A DNA stretch of 64,000 bases. It comes from Aplectana chamaeleonis. Lineage: Eukaryota > Nematoda > Chromadorea > Rhabditida > Cosmocercidae. A program made the translations under genes and the position numbers. This document shows, piece after piece, positions 10,541-22,400 of the stretch. The notes under the pieces are model-generated. The model had not been told where the DNA came from and did no database searches. It worked only from the letters and a program-made list of their open reading frames with translations. Within the stretch, counting starts at the first letter, position 1; every line of letters starts with the position of its first letter. The stretch covers positions 1,488,001 to 1,552,000 of the forward strand of contig JAPDOI010000107.1 of assembly GCA_029168955.1 (NCBI GenBank). The letters are read 5' to 3'.

Positions 10541-11853
10541 ATGCGGAGCTCGCTGCCATCCTGGCAGAAGCGATGGATTGCAGCGTTTACTAAAGGCCGC
10601 CGGGCTAAGGTTCAATTCCAGAATCACGTATCCGATAGCATTCCAATAGCAGCCGGTGTTCCGCAAGGCGGAGTGTTGTCCCCTGCCCTATTCAGCCTGT
10701 ATCTTGAGGATCTTCCCGAGCCACCACATGATATAAAGATTGTTTTGTACGCCGACGACATCACCATCATGTGCCAGGACCGTGACCTGTAAGTAGCCGC
10801 TAACAAGATCAGCGCCTATCTCGTCGAGGTGAAGCTTTTCCTCGATAATGTGATGCTCACAGTCTCTGCTGCAAAGTCTTCTGTATCAGTGTTCACAACA
10901 AGCACCAAGGAACACAGTGCCCACCCAGATGTCAGATGGGATGGTAATCGTTTGCCAGCAGTAAGATTCCCTAAGCTGCTTGGTCTTATACTCGATCCGT
11001 CACTGAAGTTCCACAAAAACGCGGAACAGAAACAGACAGTCGTCAAGGCAAAGCTTAATATTCTGAGAGCTCTCGGAGGAACATCATGGGGAAGCAGCCG
11101 AGAGACCATACTGAGAACCTACAGAGCAATACTTCAGCCGGCTCTGGAATATGCGGCACCAGTGTGGCAGCACCTGGTGTCAGACAGCTCCTGGAATAAG
11201 CTGCAGCGTATATAGAATGCTGCGCTTAGAATCGCTACCGGTTGTGCAAGGAACTCTCCAATAGAACATCTTCACGCGGAGGCCTGCATATTGCCAGTTA
11301 AGGAGAATTGTGAACTCCAGGCACAGAAGATGTATATTAATGTTCTGAGACAGCCAAATCATCCGGCAAAGAGAATTATGAAGCTCATTAGAGAGAGGTC
11401 GATTAGGACGCCGTTCGCAGATGCTCCTCGTAAAGTTGATGCACAGAGATGGGCCGACTCCAACATGGAAAGGCTTCGTCTTCTGCGTGAGGAGCACACC
11501 CAGTTTGTTCGAGGATATCTGGAGAAGGCGGCTGTGAACCCTATTTTAGGAGCAGTGTCGCCTCGGGTTTGCGAGACTGAGTCTCAACTCGGCAGGCGAG
11601 CCAGATGTGCTCTCGCTGCGCTGTGGTCACTCTATTCTGCTAATGTCTTACATTAACAAGATTGACAGCAGCCGACCAGACGCATGCCCGGATTGTGGTG
11701 CTCCCGGACACGACACGGCGCACTTGTTCATGTGCCCGAAGATACCTACGTCCTTAACAACAATGGACCTCTGGACGAATCCTGTGAAGGCCGCCCAGTT
11801 CCTCAACCTATGACAAAAACCACTTTGAGGCTGCAGAAGAAGAAGGAGAAGCT
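10541..11853 (+). mobile_element. LINE-B, 5'-truncated RT and C-terminal domain
   Basis: Begins in the RT (SLPSWQKRWIAAFTKGRRAK) and runs through GVPQGGVLSPALFS, YADDITIMC, the thumb, LHAEACILPVKENCELQ, FADAPRKVDAQRWADSN, and CPDCGAPGHDTAHLFMCP to LWTNPVKAAQFLNL, stop at about 11811, then a GCTGCAGAAGAAGAAGG tail. In-frame stops at 10790 and 11213 and a frameshift near 11610 make it a pseudogene. It differs from LINE-A throughout, so it is a sister family. Target duplications are unclear (GAGCTCG against GAAGCTCGG). Confidence 0.87.
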
Positions 11854-13315
11854 CGGTCGCTCCCTCAGCCACGTCTGGCCTGGAGGACGGGCACTTACCG
11901 GCCACAGAGCTTTCTCGGACGCCGACCTCTACGAAATTTTTGCCGTGAGCGCCCCTTCATGCTATTGCAAGCCGTCGGTTTTTCGTGATGCATCATGACG
12001 AAGCGCGAAAGTTGTTAGGGGCTTCAGTCCCCCGGGCCTTCCTTCCTTTTTGGGCCATCTGGGCAATACCAGGACTTTGATTTGCCCTTTGACGACCATG
12101 AATCGGCCAACCACCTAACCCCCACGCGTCTCGTATACAGCGCGGGTTTGCACTAATCCTTCAGCATGTAGTCTCGTGTTGGTTGTTTGACGGTTGTTGG
12201 TCTGCGTCCGGGAATAGCTCCCCTAGCCGTCTCGCTAGGGAAGCTATCGGTCTGCGTCTCTCATCCCGCTCACTCCGAGGTGCGCTCACCGGACACGACA
12301 CCTAGAAGTCGGCGTCAGAGTACCACCGACTTTCTGAGAAGATGGATGGGATAGAGTAGATAGATATTCTCTATTCGATAATGAGTCATCCGACGTCGGT
12401 CGGGCATCTGTGAAAGGGGCTTAACGACCAAAAAGCCATACCGACGGCTAGTCTGGCAATCTACCATGCTTCATACGGCCTGCACCTCCAACACGTCACG
12501 GATACAGTTCTTTTTGGGATGCCAGTGAACTCCTTTACGGCATGGTTAAACCAGCCAGGAATATAGCCATCGTAGTGATGCAATAATGGTCGTCTCCTAA
12601 TCTTATCCTTACCCGGGTAGGGGCGCCAGATGGGCCCTATAAACGTTCAGCGCCGGCTACACGCTACCGATCTATGGGCAGATGTTTGGATCTGTACCCC
12701 GAACGCACTCAAAGGCTGCCAGTCGACCCCGGAAGGTCTAGTGCTCCTCCCACCGTACACCAACGAGGAGCTTCAGATCGTTGTACAAATCTATTGAGAT
12801 ACATTTATTTTATGTCACTATTCATCTTGCTCGCTCGATATATGGTTTTCCACGCTGGAGAGCAGTTCCTTCCAGACCTGTCGACTACAGAAATCCCACT
12901 AGGGATGACGCGCTACAATGTTTTTTCCATGCCTGATCAGGCAGAGGGCTCACAATATCAATGACTCCTTAGGACTCACACAAGGAGGCTCATAATATAC
13001 TTCGAGCTTTGGCGACCGATTACACCATCGCACCAGACCAAGTCAGATACGTTACGTAGCACGTGTTCGATATGGTTTCGATAACAGCTCCCAGGAGCCC
13101 CGATTTTTCTCCCCCGGTTGCCCCGATGCGTGCCCGCTTTAAAAATCAAGCGGGGATATCGCGCCCTGGTGCAAATGCACCCAAAAACAGCTCGGGAGAA
13201 CCTATATTTTGGTCTGAGTGTGACAGTACTAACTCCACTATTATAGGCCACTGCACTTCTTTTTTAGAAGAAAAAAATCGTCTTTGGCCTTATCCAAGTG
13301 TATCGTAAATCTATA
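11854..13315. other. FNTA upstream region
   Basis: No coding exon is recognised. 12376-12424 is the inverse of the 9988 foldback arm. 12200-12245 has a hairpin AATAGCTCCCCTAGC...GCTAGGGAAGCTATC. The FNTA promoter should lie here, but no diagnostic element is visible. Confidence 0.4.
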
Positions 13316-13324
13316 TTCCTTCAG
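13316..13324 (+). promoter_or_regulatory. Probable trans-splice (SL) acceptor of FNTA
   Basis: The stretch TATTCCTTCAG ends two bases before the FNTA ATG. A 3' splice site this close to a start codon, with no room for an upstream coding exon, is the usual sign of spliced-leader addition in nematodes. It could instead be an ordinary acceptor for a 5' UTR exon. Confidence 0.55.
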
Positions 13325-13326
13325 AC

Positions 13327-13453
13327 ATGGATAATAGTGGTGAAGTCAGTTCTTCTCCACTTTATCGAGATAGTCCTGATTGGGCTGATGTGAAGCCGAT
13401 CTACCCGACCAAAGAAGAGGAAGGCGCCGTTCGCATTGCCGTCACTGAACAGT
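13327..13453 (+). CDS. FNTA: FNTA exon 1
   Basis: Encodes residues 1-42 plus the first base of codon 43, starting MDNSGEVSS. It contains DWADVKPI, the conserved N-terminal motif that reads DWADIEPV in mammals. It ends CAGT|GTACGT, so the split codon TTC gives the Phe of the next conserved FRD motif. The ATG is the first after the acceptor-like TTCAG. Confidence 0.93.
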
Positions 13454-16400
13454 GTACGTTTGCTTAGTCAGGGTGCACACCTTGTTAGGGGAGGAGTGGT
13501 GCACACCATATTCATCCAAGGAAATGAAAAATTGATGCTATTGCAGCAGGGGGGGGGGCACTTGACCATTGCAGTGGACAAGCGCGATCATGCCGATCAT
13601 TTTTTCCGCAGGGCTACCGTAACCCTCCTTCAAAAATTTTCCAAGTGTCAGCTTGGATGTGAGCACATCGTAATAGCCAACAAACGCATTTGCACGATTT
13701 CGACTTTCTCACCCACTTCCCAGTGGCTTCTCGAAGAGAGCAGTGTGTGAATGAATGCATACCGCTCCTCTGCCCTTTTATACCCCGCATGTTATGAGTG
13801 TGTGTTACCGCTCGTTATCATGTTTTGTTAAACAATGGTTACGGTAGCCCTGCGGAAAAAATGATCGGCATGGGCGTGTTTGTTTGCAGTGGGCCATGCC
13901 CATTTCCCCGTGCCGCCGCGCAATTAGAGCACCAACCCGGGGTTGTACTCTCCCTTACAAAATCAGGAGAGCCGTTGCGGCACAGAAAAAAGGCGATGAC
14001 CAAGTACCCCCCCCTCTGTTGCGATAGCACCGAAGCATTACCCGATATCAGTTCTCTAATAGCGTTACCGAACCTTGTTTCCTACGAACTCCATAGAAAT
14101 ACTTTAATTTCTGATATCGGCATCACTAATTTTTCACCTGAATTCTGAGTCCCCCCCCCCTGCTGGGTTTGCACCTTCAGTCAGTTTTTGTTAGCGAGTC
14201 GACGGTGCTTGCGCAGTGGAGTGGTTGGGGCAAATGGCCATCGCAATTGTCCACGCCCATTTTTCCGCCGCGCCGCAACGACTCCCGATTTTGGAATGGG
14301 GAGGTAAACATCGGGTTCGGGCTCTATTTGAGCGCCGGTGGCCAAGTGCACCCTCACCTCCCCCCAACTTGCTGCGATAACACCGAGTCGTCATGTGGAG
14401 TCGAATCAGACTATTTTTTTCAGTCAGAGATGCGTTCGCATATCTTCGTGCTGTGCTTGTCTCCGGAGAAGTATCGTCGAGAGTGTTTCTGCTCACGGAA
14501 GACTGCATTCAGCTGAATCCGGCAAACTATACACTCTGGTATGCGATTTGTGACTTCCCTGACATTCCACTACTGATTTGGGCGTGGGACGTTTAGGACG
14601 AAAAGGTAGAGCGCAGACAGGAGAGAGGGTAGAAAATTAATTGTAAGTTAGGAAACTAATGATAATAATCCACACCTTCATGTTACAATTGTTATTTCTT
14701 CCAGGTCTGAGGCTTTTTACTCCTGTTGTTTGATGATTTTACATGATGACAGATACAGTTTGGTAGAAAAGTACTGAAAGCGACACCTATTAAGCTGTAG
14801 AGGAATTAAAATTCATACGCCAGTTTGACATTTCATCTTTCATGTGGACATACAAAAAATTTCATTTCGATCAGTCGATTCGTTCATTGTTTACAAGTCA
14901 TTTGAATTCGATCTGTCGGTGTATTTAACAATGGAAAGAACTGAGTATCGTATCGATAAAATTCTTTGTTTTGGAAGATTTTTAAGCAACAGAAATTCAT
15001 ACAAAAATGGTGAGCGTGTTAAAAGAATTTGTTCCTTCATTTCCAACTGTACATCGATGGGTTTTAGAGTTTGAACGTAGTCGTAGAAGCGTTGAAGACG
15101 GACCACGTACTGGACGACGAAAACTGCAACAACACCAGAAATCATTTAGCAATTACATAATACTGTTAGTGAAGATACAAGTTTGACTAAGCGTGAAATT
15201 ACTAATACCATAGGCATCTTAGTCAAACGAGTACTCCATATTTTACATAAACAATTACGTATGAACAAGCTGTTTGGAAAGTTGGTGCCGCATTCGTTAA
15301 AGCACGTGTTCACCCAAGTGTTCTGACGATGGCTAAATTGAAAGAATTAAAGAGCGAATTGCTTGAACATCCACCGTATTCACCACATTTGGCTCCTAGC
15401 GAGTACTGAATAATGCTAACCAGACACCCACTTGGCGCGACGTGATTACGGACCCCGCACACAATCTCACGCCTAGTGGTATTTTTGGCACTGGGCGAGG
15501 TGGTAATGTACTTTTCATCGTTGCGAGGGATTTGAGGGGCATTCTCCTCAATCTGGGAAGAAGATTTCAAAATATAAGAATTGGAAACACTCGAACTGAC
15601 AGAAACATTCACGTTTATATACTTTTTTTCTATTTCTACTACTGTATCATTTTATTTTGCCTCTTTTTTACTAAGTTATGGCTTCTAAACGGTGCGTAGG
15701 ATCCATATACTGAAATCTGGTTGTTTTTATTCTTTTTTTTTCGGAATCTCTTTTTGTTGAGGCTCACAAGGGAGGCGTTCAAAATCATAAACGCATCTGC
15801 CAAAACGACTAGTATCGTTAGTATCTCTAGTGGCCCAATAGTTAAACTGCACAGTGTCCCGCCCCGAGCTGCAGGTTCCAACAAGTTACCCTCTATAAGA
15901 CGTCGTAATTCACATCATTCGAGGCGCTAGCGGCGCACGCGATGCCTCAGCCTCTGTCTGTCTTCCGCTCTCTCACTGTCTTTAACCTCCGCTCCGCACC
16001 TGCACGCTTCGGAACTAAGTGAATTTCGCCATTTTATAGCCTGTACGATCCTAAAAAATGTAGTTGAACGAGTTTTTGGTTGGGCGATTACTTATACCGA
16101 TCAGAGGGCTTTGGAAGCGTTTCAGAAAACTGTTCCACATTTAACTCTAAAAAATTCTCCCTGGGAGGTTTTTTGGGGCGCTGATCACGAATCTGTGGTT
16201 TATTAGTCGGTTTTTCAAAGTTTCCGGCTAATTCCGTTCGAAGCTCCCCAATCTGGGAAAACTTCGAGGGAAAAACGCCACTTCCGAGATTCTCGGAGTG
16301 TTACGGTAGATATTGCTCAAATTGTTTTCCTGAGGTAATTTGGAGTGGTGAACAAAAATCTTGAGTCCGTTTATCGATTTTCTGCAAATTACGGTGGGTG

Positions 16401-19400
16401 TACGGTGGTTTGGTCAAAATCTCAGATTTTGCTCAAAATTTGTATACGGGGGTTATTCGGGGTGCAGAATACGAATTTAACGTCCGTTTGTCGGTTTTCA
16501 AAATACTAAGGTGGGTTTTGCCCCCTAAATGACATGTTACCTACCGTAACCTACAGTAAACCTCGAAACTTCGACAAATGGACTCCAGATTCGTGTTCAC
16601 CACCCTAGAGAACCCCTACATACAAGTTTTGGGCTAAATCCGAGAAAATTTTTTTGAAACTCAAAAAAAAAATGCCTGAAGGTTGGTACCCTAGCCTTTC
16701 CGCGAAGCTCGAAAAATGCTCACAACTTTTTCTAACCTGCAGATCGGGCGGGATACTAAGCATTTTTACTATTGAGCCAGAAGAGATACTAACGATACTA
16801 GTCGTTTTCGCGCATGCGTTTACCACTCTGAACACTTCCCTAGTCAGTGTATTCATTTCTTACGTAGGAAACGTAATCCATCGTTCATTTGGCTTATTTT
16901 CATAAACTGTTAACGTAGTGTGCTACTATCCGCCCAGCTCGTAGAGAAAACATCAATAAATTTACAATAGTAGAAATAGAAAAAAGTATATAAACGTGAA
17001 TGTTTCTGTCAGTTCGAGTGTTTCCAGTTCTTATATTTTGAAATCTTCTTCCCAGATTGAGGAGAATGCCCCTCAAATCCTTCGCAACGACGAAAACTGC
17101 ATTACCACCTCGCCCCGTGCGAAAAATACCACAAGGCGTGAGATTGTGTGCGGGGTTCGTAATCACGTCGCGCCAAGTGGGTGTCTGGTTAGCATTATTC
17201 GCGACTACTACCTCTTCAAAAACGTGAAACAATTCCTTCGTGGAAAGCGTTTTTCATCGAATGAAGAAGCTATTTCAGTCGTGGAACAGTATTTTGCAGA
17301 GCTTCCAGAAAATCATTACAGAGATGGTATAAAATTATTGCAGGATCATTGGAATAAGTGTATTGAAGTTGAGGGAGATTATATAGAATAAAAAAACTTA
17401 TTTCATTTGAAAGTTCACATTGTTCCATTTTTGTTTTCAATACTTTTCAACCAACCTGTCTTCTTCTTCTGCAGCCACGGGGAGGGTCCTGTCATAGGTT
17501 GAGGAACTGGGCCCCTTGGAATGAACAAATGAAGACTCAGATTACAGGAATGATCAAGTCAAGGAAGTGCTGGTAAGTGAGCTGAACGCTTCATTGCACT
17601 TCATGGTTAGTCTGACATCTCTATTTTGCAGGATATTTGAGAAGATCATAAAAAAAGCCCATTGTGAAGCATATTGAAAAATTTTTTTTGATTCCTGAAT
17701 CTCAGCATGGTTCTGTGAAAGGGAGGTCGGTAGATACTAATTTGTTGGAATGCCCAGAAGATTGGACTAGCCTGCTTGACAAGAAGAAATGCTGTGACGT
17801 AGTCTTCTTTGACTTTTCAAAGGCTTTTGATAGGGTCAGTCATAAAAAACTGATCCACAAAATTAATCTGCTTGGTCTACATCCACTTTTGCAGAAATGG
17901 TTGTGTGAATATCTGACTGGTAGGACCTTCCAAGTAAAGGTGAAAGACGCGATGTCATCAGTTAAGAACGTACTGAGTGGGGTTCCGCAGGGAGGTGTTC
18001 TATCCCCCGTTCTATTCACAATTTATACCGCCGATATTCCCCTCCTGCTCCAAAACTCTAAAATTTTAAAAAATCAGTTCGCGGATGATCTCAAAATATA
18101 CTGTGAATTCATGGAGGATGACCCGTTTTGCCTTCAGAGCGCAATCGTCAGCATTGAGGAATGGTCAAAAACTTGGCAGTTGCCATTAGCTCCAGAGAAA
18201 ACAAAATTTCTTAGAATTGGGAATTCCGTATCTATTCCAAACTATCAACTGCTTGGTTCAATTATACCAATGGCGGACAAAATAGTTGATTTAGGTATCC
18301 ATTATGATAGTAAGGTAGATTTTTCGGAACACTATAGAGTGATTAGCAGAAGGGCCTTAAACAAGACTTATCAAATTTTCAAGGGGTTATCCACAAAAAA
18401 CAGATCTGTTTTATTGCAAGCCTATAAAACGTTGTAACCAGTAAGGGAGCACTGTCAGCTCCAGGCCCAACAATTTTTCATCAACATTGTCAAACAACCA
18501 AATCACCCCTCTTGGATAGTGCTAAACCCCGTCAGAGAGAGAGAGGCGTCAGAAAGCCATTCGCCGATACTCCTAGCAAAGTCAATCTGCAAAGATGGCA
18601 TGACTCACAGCAAGAAAGACTCCGTCTATTGCGCGAGGAGCATGCTCAGTTCGTACGGTGCCATCTGGAAAAGGCTGCCATTAATCCCATATTGGCGGTA
18701 GTGCCGCCCCAAGTCTGCACATCCGAGGCTGAACTCGGAAGAAGGGCCAGGTGTACCCTGGCATCGCTGCGCTGTGGTCATTCTACCATGCTTATGTCCT
18801 ACGTCAGCAAAATAGACTGCAGCAAATCAGATGTTTGCCCGGACTGCGGCTGCCTCGGCCATGATACTGCACACCTTTTCAAATGTCCGGAGAGACCCAC
18901 CACGCTGACCGTAATGGACTTATGGACGAATCCGTTACTGGTCGCCCAGTTTCTCAACCTATGACAAAAACCCTCAATGTGGCTGCAAAGAAGAAGAAGA
19001 TAAAACGTTTGTCAGGCCCATTGTAGAAAGTGGTACATCAGTATCTAATCCTCATAAGAAAAAATATGAGGAGTTACTTGAGCGAGTTTAAAATAATTAT
19101 ACAAGAAAACTTGTAATTAGATACAACGGCTTCCTGCACTCTCGGGTACCGAATGCGGCAGTAAGGAATAAATTTTTGGGCTCCATTCCTTGTCATCTAG
19201 AAGAAAATTTGCTGATGCTTGTTGGGTGTTCAAAATACTATCTGGTCAGCTCTCCATACGCGCCTCAAAATTCTATAAACTCATTCCTTCGAAAACTAGA
19301 GGTACTTCCCTCAAATTTTGGTATTCTAAACCAAAATTAGGCATTAGGGCGCACTCATTTACAGCTCGCGCTGGATCGACTTATTTAGCTCTGAAGAGTG

Positions 19401-22400
19401 ACATCTCTCCATCCCTCAAAAGTTTTTGCTCCTTTAAACGAATAGCAAAAAAGATTCTTTTGAAGTTTTGAGTTTTCCATCGCTCTACGTTTGATTGTTC
19501 TCACATTGCAAATGACTCTGGTTCTACAAGAATTGTTAGAAAACAATTAACTGATTTTGGTGTGTTTTATTGTTGACTTTTGATCTCTTTATCATGGCTG
19601 TCTCAAATAGTCGGAAATAAATAAATCAATCAATCAATAGGTATCATCCTTCTAGCGGTCAATTCCTCCACGCTCAAAAATCAACGTAAACAAGGGAGGG
19701 CCTATTTTGGCTCAAAAACGCGTCTTTCGTTCTTTTCAAGCATGCCTTGCTATATAGGGCACCAGACCTTCCGTAAGCCGTGGAGATATCGGAAGTGAAG
19801 TTTATCGTGAACACTACCTTTAAGATGGAGAGCGCTTAACGTTATCTGGATTGAACAATATCTTCGCGGCTTCATAATTGCTCGAAAGTTTTCAAAAAAA
19901 TATTCTAAAAGGGCGCGTATCGTATGGCGCTAGTCATACTCCTCAGGGCCAGCGCGTCATACGCTGCGTTAGAGTATGAATGGCCTGACCCCTCGCATGT
20001 GTAGCACGCGCGTGACGCCCGCTCCGCCATGGGGGCGACGGCCTAACGACTTTTTAATATTTTTCAGTATTAATCCTTCATCACTTTCATCCCGTTTTAC
20101 CATAATTAATTCCAGTACTTTTCTCTGCTACCGTGATGGTGAATGCGTGTACAGGTTTTGTTCGCTCGGATAGGCCCGTTTTAATACGATCCGCCATAGC
20201 GTCGCTGGTGGAGTTCTTATAGTCTCCGCAAGCGCGTGACGCCCGTGGAAAGTGTTCGTACCCCAACGTCACGTCAGCGCGTAAGCTGTGGCGTTGTGCT
20301 CTGTTTCCCTTGAATAGTCAACTCCGAGAGTGCATGCTCTGGTTCTAAGTTCCCGGATATTGTGATTGTCTATAAAGTCCCGATTTCAGGCAGTTTCGCA
20401 GGGAGCTGTTAAAGAAGCTCCAGGTAGATCTTTCGAAGGAGCTCAAGTATCTTGATGATGTCATCATGCAAACACCCAAGAACTATCAAGTTTGGTGAGC
20501 TTTTTAGTTATTGATTGCATCGGCTTTTCTTCTTGTCTCTTTGGCTTACTTAAAGAATTATCTTAAGCAGGGTGAGGATTTGTTCCTTGTGCGTTAGGAA
20601 GGAGAGTCGTACCTAATCAGGGGTTTTCCACGAGCTCGTCCCGCTGTACGGCCTTCCTACGGCATTTCGAGACGGACCGAGAAGGCGTCGGGAGGTGGGT
20701 TATTGCGAAGTATTATTGCGGAGAACAAGTTCAATGCATGGATGTCAACTCCGCTCCTTTTTCGGCCTGTGCGAAAAATCGTGGGAAGGCTGTACGTTAC
20801 ATATTTTTCACGTTTACGCATTTCTTCTTTATTTATTTATACGTGGTGAGCACCACGCGAAATTTTTGTGAACTCATTGTGAACTCCAGGCACAGCAGAT
20901 GTATATTAATGTTCTGAGGCAGCCGAATCATCCGTCAAAGAGAATCATGAAGCCCACAAGAGAGAGGTCGATTAGGACGCCGTTCGCCGATGCTCCTCGT
21001 AAAGTTGATGTACAGAGATGGGCCGACTCCAACATGGAAAGGCTTCGTCTTCTGCGTGAGGAGCACCCCAGTTTGTTCGAGGATATCTAGCAAAGGCGGC
21101 TGTGAACCCTATCTTGGGAACGGTGCCGCCTCGGGGTTGCGAGTCCGAGTCTCAACTCGGCAGACGAGCCAGATGGGCTCTTGCATCGCTGCGCTGTGGT
21201 CACTCTATTCTGCTCATGTCTTACGTCAACAAGATTGACAGCAGCCGACCAGACGCATGCCCGAACTGTGGTGCTCCCGGACACGACACGGCGCACTTGT
21301 TCATGTGCCCGAAGAGACCTACCTCCTTAACAACAATGGACCTTTGGACGAATCCTGTGAAGGCCGCCCAGTTCCTCAACCTATGACAAAAACCACTTTG
21401 AGGCTGCAGAAGAAGAAGAACCACGCGAAAAGCAAACAGTCACAAGAAACATGAAAAAGCAACAACTAAATGAACACAGAGAAATTACAAAACTCAAACT
21501 TGCATTACAATCTCTTACAAGAAAGAAAAACTGCAGATGAGCACTAGTCGGAGTAGTATCTACTAACAAGCTCCTTGACTTTTGCTAGAGAGGTGGGTAA
21601 AGGATACCTTTTAGAGAACTTCGAAAATTCCGAGCCTGCCCTTTGTGTGAAAAAGGATCCACGCAAGCGACTTCTAGCTTTCGGAAAATGAATTGTATTC
21701 TGACTTCCCCGTGTGTTAGACGGCAGAGTCAAGTAGAAGCGATCTAGAGGGAAATCAACCTTACCAACAAGCATTTTGAAAATCATGACAAGATCGTTCC
21801 TCTTCCTACGTATTAACAGTGGAGGGAGATTCAGAGTTCTGTTGCGAATAGAAGCGGAAGGGATGCTGGCGTAATCACAACCGTGTAGCCTGATCCAGAG
21901 CTTCCTGGTGAAGCTGTTTTGTACGGCTTCGAGCCTTTGAATGTCACGCTTGTACAGTGGACTGTAAACTGTCGTCCCATATTCAAGAATCGGGCGAACG
22001 TACGACTTATAGGCCACTAGTAGATGGATTTCCGATTTCGTAGTTAATGATTAAAAAATGTTGTAAACAACTCTTTCAGTTTTTTTTTCGCTAAAACTAT
22101 GAAATGATCAGTGAAAGAAAGGTTCGTGTTTAGCATAAATCCTAAGTCGCGCAAACTATTAACCTTTTGCAGTTCGATACCCCCAAGGTGATAGGTGAAT
22201 CTATTTCTATGATTTCCAAGATGAAAAAGTTTCGTTTTTGGACCAGAAAGAGGAAGCTTCCATTTGGCGCTCCCGCCAGCACGCTTTTCAGCTCGCACGT
22301 AGATTTACGTCGAAGTCCAACGTGCTGCATTCCTTTACATTTAGAGTCATCCCAGTTTGGAACAAACTACCTTCAGAGATCGTTGAGGCCGCGCATTTTC

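Noticed and set aside
10541..10545. LINE-B target-site duplication GAGCTCG
   Set aside because: The downstream match is GAAGCTCGG, too imperfect and short to support a boundary.
14844..15074. 76-residue ORF as an independent gene
   Set aside because: It is the decayed N-terminal part of the mariner 1 transposase.
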